Positions 1 through 7,873 of a DNA stretch of 8,524 nucleotides are shown piece by piece. The stretch's first letter is position 1. Each line of letters begins with the position of its first letter. This stretch comes from Rickettsia typhi (GTDB lineage Bacteria > Pseudomonadota > Alphaproteobacteria > Rickettsiales > UBA1997): NCBI GenBank assembly GCA_945861125.1, contig CAMASZ010000040.1:1-8524 (forward strand). Direction: 5' to 3'. The notes under the pieces were generated by a model that worked only from the letters and a program-made list of their open reading frames with translations, had not been told where the DNA came from and made no database searches. Made by a program: the position numbers and the translations under genes.

Positions 1-47
1 ATATTAGTTATATGTATATAAAATAACAAATTCTAGCACTACAAGAT

Positions 48-92
48 TTGCAAAAAAAATCTTTAAGAGTAAATAATTTAAGATTTTTGCAA
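48..92. repeat. Imperfect inverted repeat upstream of tkt
   Basis: The arms TTGCAAAAA (48-56) and TTTTTGCAA (84-92) are perfect 9-bp complements. The stem continues with TCTT (60-63) against AAGA (80-83) after a three-A bulge. It could be the terminator of a gene to the left of the window or a leader hairpin. Runs of A and T make chance pairing fairly likely, so its function is open. Confidence 0.4.
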
Positions 93-104
93 TATTGAAA
101 AAGC

Positions 105-132
105 TTGAGTATATTTTATTTTTAAATATTAT
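105..132 (+). promoter_or_regulatory. Candidate sigma-70-type promoter for tkt
   Basis: TTGAGT (105-110) and TATTAT (127-132) are separated by 16 bp, which would place transcription start about 25 bases before the tkt ATG. The matches to TTGACA/TATAAT are partial and the background is extremely AT-rich, so this is only the best candidate seen. The rest of bases 1-163 shows no coding sequence. Confidence 0.3.
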
Positions 133-163
133 CAAAAAAAATCAACCAATAAATTTATTTTAA

Positions 164-2137
164 ATGAATAAAAAAGATTTAGCCAACTGTATTCGTTTTT
201 TATCAATTGATGCAATTGAAAAAGCTGGATCAGGTCATCCCGGTATGCCAATGGGAATGGCTGATGTCGCTACAGTTTTATTTACCGAATTCTTAAACTT
301 TAATACAAATGATCCAAAATGGCTAAATCGTGATCGCTTCATTTTATCAGCTGGACATGGATCAATGCTACTTTATTCACTTCTTTATCTTACCGGATAC
401 AAAGATATCAACATCGATCAAATCAAAAATTTTCGTCAAATTCATTCAAAATGCGCTGGACATCCTGAATATGGAGAACTTGAAGGAATAGAGACTACGA
501 CTGGTCCACTAGGACAAGGTATTGCAAACGCAGTTGGTATGGCAATTTCTGAGAAAATGCTTAAAGCAAGATTTAGTGAAGAAATTTTTAATCACAAAGT
601 ATATTGTATAGCTGGTGATGGTTGTTTAATGGAAGGTATATCGCAAGAAGCATTATCATTAGCCGGACACCTAAAATTGAATAATTTAATAATAATTTGG
701 GATAATAATTCAATTTCAATTGATGGTAAAACCTCAATTACAACTTCTGAAAATACTAATTTACGCTTTGAAGCCCTAGGATTCAAAGTAATATCAGTTG
801 ATGGACATAATTTTTCACAAATTAATGATGCATTTACCGATGCACAAAAATCAATAATGCCGGTATTTATAAATTGCAAAACTATAATTGGCTATGGCTC
901 ACCAAACAAAGCGGGTAGTGAAAAAGTTCATGGCTCAACACTTGGTGGGGAAGAAATAAAAAAAACTCGCGAAAATTTAGGATGGAACCATAATAATTTT
1001 GAAATTCCCAACGATCTTTTAAATGGATGGCGCTCAGCTTCAAAAAGATCTCAGGATCTTTATCAAAAATGGCAAAATAATTTAAATAAATTATCAGACC
1101 ATAAAAAAGCTGAACTTTCACAAATTATCAACAAAGAATTTTCAACAAGTTTCAATCAAAAAATTGAAGAGTTTAAGACCAAAATAATCAACGATCAAAA
1201 CACTCAAGCATCTCGAAAATCATCGCAACAAGTCCTTGAAATGATTACAGGGGAAATTCCATCTTTAATTGGCGGTTCGGCAGATTTAACAGAGTCAGTT
1301 CTTACTAAAACTACTCATACTAAATCAATTACTCACGATAATTTTTTGGGAAGATATATACATTATGGAGTTAGGGAACATGCTATGTCAGCAATCATGA
1401 ATGGAATTTCTTTACATGGTAATTTTATTCCTTACGGCGGAACTTTCTTAGTTTTTTCTGACTATTTAAAACCCGCCCTAAGATTGTCTGCCTTAATGAA
1501 GCAGCAAGTTCTTTATATTTTTACACATGATTCAATCGGCCTTGGTGAAGACGGGCCTACCCATCAACCTGTTGAGCATCTTGCTATGCTTCGTTCAATT
1601 CCTAATTTAAATGTTTTTCGCCCAGCAGATAGTGAAGAAACTCTCGCTTGCTATGAATTAGCTCTAGAAAATAAAAACTCTCCTTCAGCTTTAGTTTTTT
1701 CAAGACAAAATTTAAAATTTATTGATAAATACTGCCGAGATTATAAAAAAGGTGCTTATATAGTTATTGATTGTGATAATCCACAAACAATAATTATTGC
1801 CACTGGCTCTGAACTGCAAATCGCAATAGAAGCTAATCAAATTTTAAAAAATCACAATATTAATTCTCGAGTAATTTCAATGACATCTTTTGAAATATTT
1901 AACAAACAAGATGATTCATATAAAAATAAAATTCTTGGTGATGATAAAACTCTAAAATGCGCAGTTGAGGCAGGAGTTAGGCAGGGATGGGATCAATTTA
2001 TTAATAGAGAAGGAATTTTTATTGGCATGAATAGCTTTGGGGCATCCGCTAAATACGAAGATTTATATAAAAACTTTCAAATAAACTCACAAAATCTGGT
2101 AGATCAAATTTTAAAAAAACTTAATAATTTTATTTAA
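164..2137 (+). CDS. tkt: Transketolase
   Basis: Thiamine-diphosphate enzyme of the cytosolic non-oxidative pentose phosphate pathway, moving two-carbon ketol units between sugar phosphates and linking ribose-5-P and erythrose-4-P to glycolytic intermediates. The 657 aa length is close to the roughly 660 aa usual for the family. The N-terminal half has SGHPGMP (23-29, with His25), His65, and the ThDP/metal motif starting GDG (151-153) and ending in DNN (180-182). KVHGST (254-259) supplies the active-site His. The pyrimidine domain has REH (404-406) with catalytic Glu405, and GLGEDGPTHQPVEH (459-472). SRQNL (513-517) carries a phosphate-contacting Arg. Phosphate-binding residues Arg351 and Ser378 also appear conserved, so the enzyme looks intact. 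The start gives the expected N-terminus; no Shine-Dalgarno is visible. Its stop overlaps the end of convergent znuA by 8 bp. The gene is unrelated in function to its neighbours. Confidence 0.97.
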   Translation: MNKKDLANCIRFLSIDAIEKAGSGHPGMPMGMADVATVLFTEFLNFNTNDPKWLNRDRFILSAGHGSMLLYSLLYLTGYKDINIDQIKNFRQIHSKCAGHPEYGELEGIETTTGPLGQGIANAVGMAISEKMLKARFSEEIFNHKVYCIAGDGCLMEGISQEALSLAGHLKLNNLIIIWDNNSISIDGKTSITTSENTNLRFEALGFKVISVDGHNFSQINDAFTDAQKSIMPVFINCKTIIGYGSPNKAGSEKVHGSTLGGEEIKKTRENLGWNHNNFEIPNDLLNGWRSASKRSQDLYQKWQNNLNKLSDHKKAELSQIINKEFSTSFNQKIEEFKTKIINDQNTQASRKSSQQVLEMITGEIPSLIGGSADLTESVLTKTTHTKSITHDNFLGRYIHYGVREHAMSAIMNGISLHGNFIPYGGTFLVFSDYLKPALRLSALMKQQVLYIFTHDSIGLGEDGPTHQPVEHLAMLRSIPNLNVFRPADSEETLACYELALENKNSPSALVFSRQNLKFIDKYCRDYKKGAYIVIDCDNPQTIIIATGSELQIAIEANQILKNHNINSRVISMTSFEIFNKQDDSYKNKILGDDKTLKCAVEAGVRQGWDQFINREGIFIGMNSFGASAKYEDLYKNFQINSQNLVDQILKKLNNFI

Positions 2138-2990
2138 GACAATCAGTAAAATCTTTAATTAGCTCTTCAATTATTAATAGATAGCCATTTTTACCAGAGT
2201 CATAGCTTTTCTTGCCAATAATATCAAGAGACCTAAAATCTATATTGTGTTTATTAGCCATTCTTTTAGAGGCATTTCTTTCATCATGATTATCTGCAAA
2301 AATACATTTTATTTGATTATTCTTTAGCAAATTTTCAATAGCCTTATAATCTTTGATTTTTATTTCAGAGTGATTATTGCTTACCATCTTTAGACCAGAT
2401 TTTAAGTGAAAATAATCTTCAAAATAAACAATAGAGCTATGATAAAAAATAAAATTATTTTGTGAATAATTTAGTAATTTTTTTTGATTAATTTCTGAAA
2501 ATTCCACTAGTTCTTTTTTAAATTTATCAAAATTTTTTTTGTAAAAAGAACAATTATCGCTATTTATTTTGCATAACTTTAACTTAATAAAATCAGCTAT
2601 TAATATGGCATTATCAAGATTTAACCATATATGTTTATCATATTGATTATTATTATAAATAAGTTTTAAGTTCTTTATTTTTGAAAGTTGGTAACTTTTA
2701 AAATTTAAGTTAGAAGCATGAATAAGCTTTACAAAATTATTTTCTAATAAATCATCAACATAAAAAATTATCTTAGCTTTTTTAAAATTACTTAGATCTG
2801 ATTTTTTTAAATAATAATTATGTTCCGAAAAATTTGGATCAATAATTAAAACCACCTCATCTAAACCACCACTAATAGATAAAATGATTTGATAAATAGG
2901 ATTAATTGAAGCTACAATTGTAGAGCTTCCTGCAAAGGTTTTACTTACAGGTAATAAAAAAATAAAAATAAAAATAATTAAATTTCTCAT
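2130..2990 (-). CDS. znuA: Periplasmic zinc-binding protein of ABC transporter, ZnuA-like
   Basis: Cluster A-1 (ZnuA/TroA type) solute-binding protein that captures Zn2+ in the periplasm for the ZnuBC importer. Residues 1-20 are a signal peptide (hydrophobic stretch, then TFA|G cleavage). The mature protein begins with a family-like IVASINPIY segment. The three expected metal ligands are present: His57 in SEHNYYLK, His120 in KHIWL, and His184 in FYHSS. Cys229 (KCIFADN) and Cys284 (TDCLK) sit where E. coli ZnuA has its disulfide; Cys140 and Cys147 are extra. The His/Asp-rich loop that precedes the second ligand in many ZnuA proteins is missing, replaced by a short NNNQYD stretch. The gene is divergent from znuC, with the ATG codons overlapping. 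The pairing with ZnuC favours zinc, but manganese (the related MntC/TroA group) cannot be excluded from sequence alone. Confidence 0.88.
   Translation of the reverse strand: MRNLIIFIFIFLLPVSKTFAGSSTIVASINPIYQIILSISGGLDEVVLIIDPNFSEHNYYLKKSDLSNFKKAKIIFYVDDLLENNFVKLIHASNLNFKSYQLSKIKNLKLIYNNNQYDKHIWLNLDNAILIADFIKLKLCKINSDNCSFYKKNFDKFKKELVEFSEINQKKLLNYSQNNFIFYHSSIVYFEDYFHLKSGLKMVSNNHSEIKIKDYKAIENLLKNNQIKCIFADNHDERNASKRMANKHNIDFRSLDIIGKKSYDSGKNGYLLIIEELIKDFTDCLK
2908..2929. promoter_or_regulatory. Palindrome inside the 5' end of znuA, possible znuA/znuC operator
   Basis: CTACAATTGTAG (2912-2923) is a perfect 12-bp palindrome, and GAAGCT (2908-2913) with AGCTTC (2924-2929) form offset outer arms. 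It lies about 60-80 bp upstream of the znuC start, within znuA codons just after the signal peptide. Because there is no intergenic DNA between the two genes, promoter and operator elements must lie inside coding sequence. It does not match the TGTTATA-type Zur consensus, so any role as an operator is inference. Confidence 0.25.
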
Positions 2991-3696
2991 GATTATTTCA
3001 AAGCTAGATAAGGTTAATTTAAAAATTGATAATCAAAATATAGTAAAAGATATTTCTTTAACCTTACTAAAAAACAAAATAACTACATTAATTGGTCCAA
3101 ATGGCGGAGGCAAATCTTCAATTGCCAAAATAATTTTGGGAATTATTAAACCAAATAACGGTAAAGTCTTTGTAAAGGATAAAATAAAAATTGGCTACAT
3201 GCCACAGAAAGTTGAAATTGATAAAACAATACCAATTTCTGCCATTGATTTTATTAAGCTTTGCAAAGGAGATAGTTCTTTAGATAAAAAAATAAATCAA
3301 TTATCTTCAAGATTAGGAATAAAAAATATCTTAAAAAATCAAATTCATAATTTATCGGGCGGACAGTTTCAAAAAATTATTTTTTTAAGATCGATAATAA
3401 ATAATCCTGATTTACTAGTGCTTGATGAACCTACTCAATTTATGGATATAAGTGCTATAGATGAATTTTATCAAATAATTAATGAAATTAGAAGAGAGCG
3501 CAGTTGTTCTATTTTACTAATCTCTCATGATTTAAACATGGTAATGCAAAAAACTGATGAGGTATTTTGTATTAATAAGCATATTTGCTGTTTTGGTACG
3601 CCACAATCAATAAATAAAGATCCAGAATATATATCTCTTTTTGGACAAAAGTCAGAAATTGGAATATATCACCATCATCATGATCATAACCATTAA
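2989..3696 (+). CDS. znuC: Zinc ABC transporter ATP-binding protein, ZnuC-like
   Basis: Cytoplasmic ATPase that energises metal import through the ZnuB permease. The 235 aa hold one complete ABC domain: Walker A GPNGGGKSS (36-44), Q-loop Gln73 in GYMPQK, signature LSGGQ (122-126), Walker B LLVLDEP (142-148) with catalytic Glu147, and switch His180 in LISHDLN. The MPQK and signature segments resemble ZnuC closely. The C-terminus is a His-rich tail, HHHHDHNH (228-235), of a kind known from some ZnuC proteins and probably able to bind metal. The first residues align with the family start, so the ATG that overlaps the znuA ATG is likely correct; no Shine-Dalgarno is seen upstream. No znuB gene is present in this window, so the permease is encoded elsewhere. 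The gene ends 61 bp before convergent degP with no obvious terminator between them. Confidence 0.93.
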   Translation: MIISKLDKVNLKIDNQNIVKDISLTLLKNKITTLIGPNGGGKSSIAKIILGIIKPNNGKVFVKDKIKIGYMPQKVEIDKTIPISAIDFIKLCKGDSSLDKKINQLSSRLGIKNILKNQIHNLSGGQFQKIIFLRSIINNPDLLVLDEPTQFMDISAIDEFYQIINEIRRERSCSILLISHDLNMVMQKTDEVFCINKHICCFGTPQSINKDPEYISLFGQKSEIGIYHHHHDHNH

Positions 3697-3757
3697 AAAG
3701 CCGATAATGATCTAGTTGATTGTAATAAATTTTTTAAATGTTTTCTTGATTTGAATT

Positions 3758-5299
3758 TTATTTTGAAGCCTTATTTTCAAGTGGCTTTGCTATATTTAAA
3801 ACAACTGCAAAGTTATTGTTATCACGCTTAATAAATAGAAATAATTTTTTATTAGAAGATTTATTACTATCTTCAATAATTGTTTTTATATCATCAATAG
3901 TTTTAACTGTAGTTTGGTTTACTGATAATATTATGTCTCCAATAATAATACCTTTTTCTGAAGCTTCAGATTTAGGACTTACTTCAACAACCAACAATCC
4001 TTCTAAGTTAATTTCTTTTTTATCTTTTTTTATTCTACTTTTTAGTTCTGCTAAACCAAGACCAAGTATTTGAGTAGCTGGTTTAATGGAAGGTTTTTTA
4101 TCAGTAATTTTGTTATCAACTTTTTTTGATTCATCATCTTTCATTTTTTCAACTGTAACTTTTATATTCTTAATTTTACCTTGTCTTAAAACCTGAACCG
4201 TAGCTATTTTACCAATTGGAAATTTCGAAACCATTTTCGGTAATTCTTTCATTTCTTCTATTTCAATATCTTCAAATTTTATTATAATGTCAGTTGGCAA
4301 TATTCCAGCTTTATCTGCTGGACCATTTTTAACAGTTTCAGTTACAAAGGCACCTCTTGCTCGATCCATTTTGATTGACTGCGCCATCTCATCTTTAACA
4401 TCTTGTACTGAAACACCAATCCAACCCCTAGTAACTTCACCCTGCTCTTTTAACTGTTTTACAACTTGAATCGCGGTAGAAGAAGGTGTTGCAAAACCAA
4501 TTCCAACACTACCTCCTGATGGCGAAAATATTGCAGTACTAATTCCGATTACCTCACCTTTAATATTAAACATTGGTCCACCTGAATTACCTTTGTTAAT
4601 CGCGGCGTCTGTCTGGATAAACTCATCAGATTGTCCATTATTAATATCACGACCTCTTGCTGAAACTATACCAATTGAAACTGATCCACCCAAATTATAT
4701 GGATTACCAATAACTATAACCCAATCACCAATTCTAGATTTTGTAGAATCTCCGAATTTAGCAAATTTTAATTCTTTATTGGGATTAATCTTTAACAACG
4801 CTAGATCACTTTTTTTGTCAATCCCAATAACTTTAGCTTTATATTTAGAGCCATCATTTAGATTGACCGAAATGTCACTACCATCACTTATTACATGGCT
4901 ATTTGTTACAATTAAACCATCTTTAGAAATTACAAATCCCGAACCAATTGAAGAAATTTTTTTTCTTTGATCATTACCCTGCAATTGTTTTTCTAATTGC
5001 TTTTTTAAATCATCTAAAATTTGTGATTTAGGCATTTCGCCCAAAATTATTTCATCAATTTTTGAACCAATTCCATTAGATTCTTGAACAGAAGAAATAT
5101 TAACAACAGTCGGTAAAAGATCTTCAACAATGTCGGCAAAGCTATTAGATAATTGTGACTTTGGAGGAATTATATCAATTTTATCTTCACTAAAGACTTT
5201 TGTTTTTGATTCTAGAGTTTTTTTATCTTGAGCGTTTAATTGATTACAAAAAATAAAAAAAATAGAAGATAAAATTATAATTTTTTTAAGAAATTTCAT
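3758..5299 (-). CDS. degP: Periplasmic serine endoprotease/chaperone DegP (HtrA, Do family)
   Basis: Degrades or refolds damaged envelope proteins in the periplasm. The 513 aa begin with a signal peptide (1-23, cleavage after LNA). The trypsin-like domain spans about 50-275 with an intact catalytic triad: His135 in VTNSHV, Asp165 in KSDLALLK, and Ser239 in GNSGGP. A charged insertion at about 85-113 corresponds to the regulatory LA loop. Two PDZ domains follow at about 285-385 and 410-505, joined by a Lys-rich linker, which matches the two-PDZ DegP/DegQ layout rather than one-PDZ DegS. It starts 9 bp after the hflC stop on the same strand, so the two are almost certainly co-transcribed. The hflK-hflC-htrA order is familiar from alphaproteobacteria, Rickettsia included. 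DegQ is an alternative name, as the two cannot be separated on sequence here. Confidence 0.95.
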   Translation of the reverse strand: MKFLKKIIILSSIFFIFCNQLNAQDKKTLESKTKVFSEDKIDIIPPKSQLSNSFADIVEDLLPTVVNISSVQESNGIGSKIDEIILGEMPKSQILDDLKKQLEKQLQGNDQRKKISSIGSGFVISKDGLIVTNSHVISDGSDISVNLNDGSKYKAKVIGIDKKSDLALLKINPNKELKFAKFGDSTKSRIGDWVIVIGNPYNLGGSVSIGIVSARGRDINNGQSDEFIQTDAAINKGNSGGPMFNIKGEVIGISTAIFSPSGGSVGIGFATPSSTAIQVVKQLKEQGEVTRGWIGVSVQDVKDEMAQSIKMDRARGAFVTETVKNGPADKAGILPTDIIIKFEDIEIEEMKELPKMVSKFPIGKIATVQVLRQGKIKNIKVTVEKMKDDESKKVDNKITDKKPSIKPATQILGLGLAELKSRIKKDKKEINLEGLLVVEVSPKSEASEKGIIIGDIILSVNQTTVKTIDDIKTIIEDSNKSSNKKLFLFIKRDNNNFAVVLNIAKPLENKASK

Positions 5300-5308
5300 A
5301 GTTAAGTT

Positions 5309-6169
5309 TTAGTTGGTGTTGCCAAAATATTTAAAAAATTCACCATCTGGCGAAATAATCATTTTGGTATTATCATTTTTAAAAGATTCCTTATAGGCAC
5401 TCATTGATCTATAAAAATCTGCAAATTCAGGATCTTTACCAAAAGAGTTAGCATAAATTCTTGAAGCATTCGCTTCACCATTACCCTTGGTTAGATCAGA
5501 ATTCTTTTTTGCTTCAGCAACAATAATTGTTTTTTGTTTATCAGCCTCAGCTCTTATTCTTTCAGCTTCCTCGGCACCCTTTGCCCTAATTTCTCTTGCC
5601 TCTTTTTCACGCTCAGTTTGCATTCTGGCGTATATTGCATCTGAGTTTTCTTTAGGCAAGTCAGCGCGCATAATTCTTACATCTACAATTTCAATACCAA
5701 ATATTTCTGAAGAATCACTTACTATTTCTTTAATTTTTTTCATAACATTGCTACGATTCTCGGTAAGTAGGTCATTAAAATTAACTTCACCAATAACCTG
5801 CCTTAAACTTGAATCAAGAATTCCGGATAATTTTCCAGATAAACCATAAGAATTACCAACTGTGGTGTAAAATTTTAGAGGGTCAATGATTTTATATTTT
5901 GCAAAAGCATTTATTATCAAACGCTTTTGGTCAGAAGCAATAACTTCTTGTTCAGGAATATTTAAATCAATAATTCTTTTATCAAAAAAAACCACATTTT
6001 GGATAAAGGGCATTTTAAATTTTATACCAGGCGTATCAATTGGTCTTATTGGCTTACCAAATTGCAGAATTAGTGCTTGCTCTTTTTGATTAAGAGTAAA
6101 AATCGCTCCAGATATTGTTATCATTAAGAGAGTCGCTAAAATTAAAAACTTTTGTATTTTATTTGTCAT
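5309..6169 (-). CDS. hflC: HflC, SPFH-domain modulator of FtsH protease
   Basis: Partner of HflK in the inner-membrane complex that surrounds FtsH and restrains or directs its proteolysis. The 286 aa protein has one N-terminal signal-anchor helix (about 8-26), then the SPFH/band-7 domain, expected in the periplasm, opening with EQALILQFGKP (30-40) and TPGIKFKMPF (46-55). A charged helical stretch, about 180-225, is rich in Glu, Lys, Arg and Ala, typical of the SPFH coiled coil. The C-terminal SFGKDPEFADFYRSMSAY segment (242-259) is a strong HflC signature. Length is slightly below the E. coli protein (334 aa). It lies between hflK (105 bp gap) and degP (9 bp gap) on the same strand. The start directly precedes the membrane anchor and no better one is visible. 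Confidence 0.95.
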   Translation of the reverse strand: MTNKIQKFLILATLLMITISGAIFTLNQKEQALILQFGKPIRPIDTPGIKFKMPFIQNVVFFDKRIIDLNIPEQEVIASDQKRLIINAFAKYKIIDPLKFYTTVGNSYGLSGKLSGILDSSLRQVIGEVNFNDLLTENRSNVMKKIKEIVSDSSEIFGIEIVDVRIMRADLPKENSDAIYARMQTEREKEAREIRAKGAEEAERIRAEADKQKTIIVAEAKKNSDLTKGNGEANASRIYANSFGKDPEFADFYRSMSAYKESFKNDNTKMIISPDGEFFKYFGNTN

Positions 6170-6203
6170 ATCTATTTCTAATTTTTAAATTTAATTAGGT
6201 ATT

Positions 6204-6225
6204 GTTAACAAAGCTAATTGTTAAC
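6204..6225. repeat. Hairpin in the hflK-hflC gap
   Basis: GTTAACA (6204-6210) and TGTTAAC (6219-6225) are perfect 7-bp complements around an 8-base loop. The same bases also form the direct repeat ATTGTTAAC at 6201 and 6217. It sits in the 105-bp gap between the hflK stop and the hflC start. Possible roles are an mRNA processing or attenuation hairpin, or a repressor site. No T-run adjoins the stem, so it is a poor terminator. Confidence 0.35.
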
Positions 6226-6274
6226 TTAATTTGCAATTATGTTATTCACAAAAAAATTCTAAAATTTTCTACCA

Positions 6275-7438
6275 TTATTCATTTTTTGAAGGCAACTTAG
6301 CATTAGAATTTTGATCTGATTTTTTAATTTCATTTAAAGGAAAATATGGCAATACTGAAGATTTTGATGCAGATTTATCAATATAAATCTTATCAATATT
6401 ACGATAAATTTTCTCCATAGTTTCAATATACATTCTTTTTTTAGTAACTTCTTTTGCTTTGCTATATTGATTATATACAGCTAAAAATCTTCCTGCTTCG
6501 CCTTCAGCGTTTGAAACTACTTCTTTGGCGTAAGCTTCAGACTGTTCCTTCATCTGCGCTGCAGTTCCTCTTGCTCGAGGAATTACATCATTTGCATATG
6601 ACTGGGCTTGATTAATTTCTTTTTCTTTATCAGCTTTTGCCGTTTGAACATCACGGAAGGCATCTATAACTTGCGATGGTGGATCAACCCTACGCAGTTG
6701 AACCAAGACAATTCTAACCCCCGCTTTATAGGAGTCGAGAATTTCTTGAATTAGAGCTTTAGTATCTTGTTCAATTTTACTTTTACCATCGGATAAAGCA
6801 TCAGCAATTGGAGTTCGGGCAATTATTTCTCGCATCGCACTTTCTGATGATTTTCTAATTGATTGATTTGGTTCGGCAATATTAAAAACATAATCTTTAA
6901 TGTCAGATATTTGCCACTGAACTTGAAATTCTATATCAACAATGTTTTCATCACCAGTAAGCATCAGGCTTTCAGCATCAAAGTTTCTATCCGATCTTTT
7001 TAAATTAGAAGAAAATCCAAATTCTTCAGTATTAACGTTGGTAACACTTTTTTTTACCACCTGTCCAATAGGAAATGGAATATAGTAGTTTAACCCCGGT
7101 GTTGCAACTTTGTAAAACTTACCAAAATAAAGTACCACAGCGTTTTCATCGGTATTAACTTTATAAAAACCTAACAATAACCATAAAACAAAGACTGATA
7201 AAATTATTAGTCCAAACATTGATTTCTCTGGCTTTTGAGGATTATTAAAATTGTCTTTAATTTTTTTTTGATAAAACTCATCAAATTTTTTAAAAAAATC
7301 ATCAGTGTTTACTTTGCCAGATTTATTGTCTTTATTATCTCCAGAATTGTTAGGGTTTCCGGTTTTATTATTTCCTGAATTATTACCACTACTGCCCCAA
7401 GGACCCCAAGGGCCATTATTCATAAAAAGTTTTAACAT
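6275..7438 (-). CDS. hflK: HflK, SPFH-domain modulator of FtsH protease
   Basis: Forms the HflKC membrane complex with HflC and modulates the FtsH protease. The 387 aa begin with a cytoplasmic Gly/Asn-rich tail (about 7-45) containing the repeated Pro-Trp-Gly (PWGPWG, 10-15) common in HflK. One transmembrane helix follows at about 74-91, then the SPFH/band-7 domain from about 95 (ENAVVLYFGKF, TPGLNYYIPFP), with RRVDPP (249-254) a typical HflK motif. A long charged helical segment runs over about 262-335. First gene of the minus-strand hflK-hflC-degP cluster. The start is uncertain: a second ATG at codon 6 (7423) gives MNNGPWGPWG, which resembles usual HflK N-termini, and neither site has a Shine-Dalgarno. 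A 9-bp inverted repeat about 60 bp upstream could be an operator. Confidence 0.95.
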   Translation of the reverse strand: MLKLFMNNGPWGPWGSSGNNSGNNKTGNPNNSGDNKDNKSGKVNTDDFFKKFDEFYQKKIKDNFNNPQKPEKSMFGLIILSVFVLWLLLGFYKVNTDENAVVLYFGKFYKVATPGLNYYIPFPIGQVVKKSVTNVNTEEFGFSSNLKRSDRNFDAESLMLTGDENIVDIEFQVQWQISDIKDYVFNIAEPNQSIRKSSESAMREIIARTPIADALSDGKSKIEQDTKALIQEILDSYKAGVRIVLVQLRRVDPPSQVIDAFRDVQTAKADKEKEINQAQSYANDVIPRARGTAAQMKEQSEAYAKEVVSNAEGEAGRFLAVYNQYSKAKEVTKKRMYIETMEKIYRNIDKIYIDKSASKSSVLPYFPLNEIKKSDQNSNAKLPSKNE

Positions 7439-7496
7439 TTTATTTAATTAAAATTGATAAGCTTTTTTGCCTGTTAATATCATTTCAACTTGAAGA

Positions 7497-7523
7497 TAAA
7501 TTGTTCTTAATTTAAACAATTTA
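7497..7523. promoter_or_regulatory. 9-bp inverted repeat upstream of hflK, possible operator
   Basis: TAAATTGTT (7497-7505) and AACAATTTA (7515-7523) are perfect complements around a 9-base spacer, 59 bp or more before the hflK start. The arm-to-arm distance suits a dimeric repressor, and the site lies in the expected promoter zone of the hflK-hflC-degP cluster. No convincing -35/-10 pair was recognised beside it. The AT-rich background raises the chance of coincidence. Confidence 0.3.
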
Positions 7524-7584
7524 ACTTCGTATTTTTGTATAAAAACCGTAAAAAATCTTTAATATTATTGATAAATACTTTTCA

Positions 7585-7609
7585 TTTTAAAAATTTTTAT
7601 CTCAAAAAT
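7585..7609 (+). repeat. 25-bp dispersed repeat, copy 1
   Basis: First of three same-strand copies sharing the core TTTTATCTCAAAAAT, which is identical here and in copy 2. The core is itself partly self-complementary (ATTTTT/AAAAAT). It is closest to copy 3 over the full 25 bases, with three mismatches. Confidence 0.4.
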
Positions 7610-7697
7610 TTTGTTTTTTGCATTATTCATAACTAAAAAATATTTTGCCATTACTAAATTTTTAAGTTAAGAAAGCTAAATTATTTATAATTTATCT

Positions 7698-7730
7698 AAC
7701 AAATTTATTGTTTGAAACAATAAATATGTT
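7698..7730. repeat. Interrupted 15-bp inverted repeat
   Basis: ATTTATTGTTT (7703-7713) and AAACAATAAAT (7715-7725) are perfect 11-bp complements about a single central G. After one A/A mismatch the pairing resumes with AACA (7698-7701) and TGTT (7727-7730). The near-zero spacer makes it a cruciform or dimer-binding-type palindrome more than a classic terminator. No T-run follows. Confidence 0.45.
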
Positions 7731-7873
7731 TATTATAATCTTTAAAGATAAGATTTGCTATAATTTTTTCTAAAACAAAAAATATATAAAAGCTTTTTAG
7801 ATTTTTTAGCAAAAACTTTAAAGAAGATGTTTATAAAATTCTTCAATATAATTTAAAATAAGAAATTATGTAA

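Noticed and set aside
592..1121. Two open frames on the minus strand opposite tkt
   Set aside because: They lie wholly within the strongly conserved transketolase gene and their products show no recognisable domain or plausible start signal.
3697..3757. Terminator between znuC and degP
   Set aside because: I looked on both strands and found no stem of useful length followed by a T-run.
3816..4970. Three open frames on the plus strand opposite degP
   Set aside because: They are antisense shadows of conserved protease and PDZ coding sequence.
5230..5299. DegP as a lipoprotein because of Cys18 near its N-terminus
   Set aside because: The residues before Cys (FIF) do not fit a lipobox, and LNA|Q is a good ordinary signal-peptidase site.
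5487..6089. Two open frames on the plus strand opposite hflC
   Set aside because: They are antisense to the conserved SPFH domain, and their low-complexity hydrophobic products reflect the complement of Glu/Lys/Ala-rich coding.
7472..7487. Zur-box-like sequence TGTTAATATCATTTC upstream of hflK
   Set aside because: Several bases are missing from the centre compared with the consensus, and hflK is not an expected Zur target.
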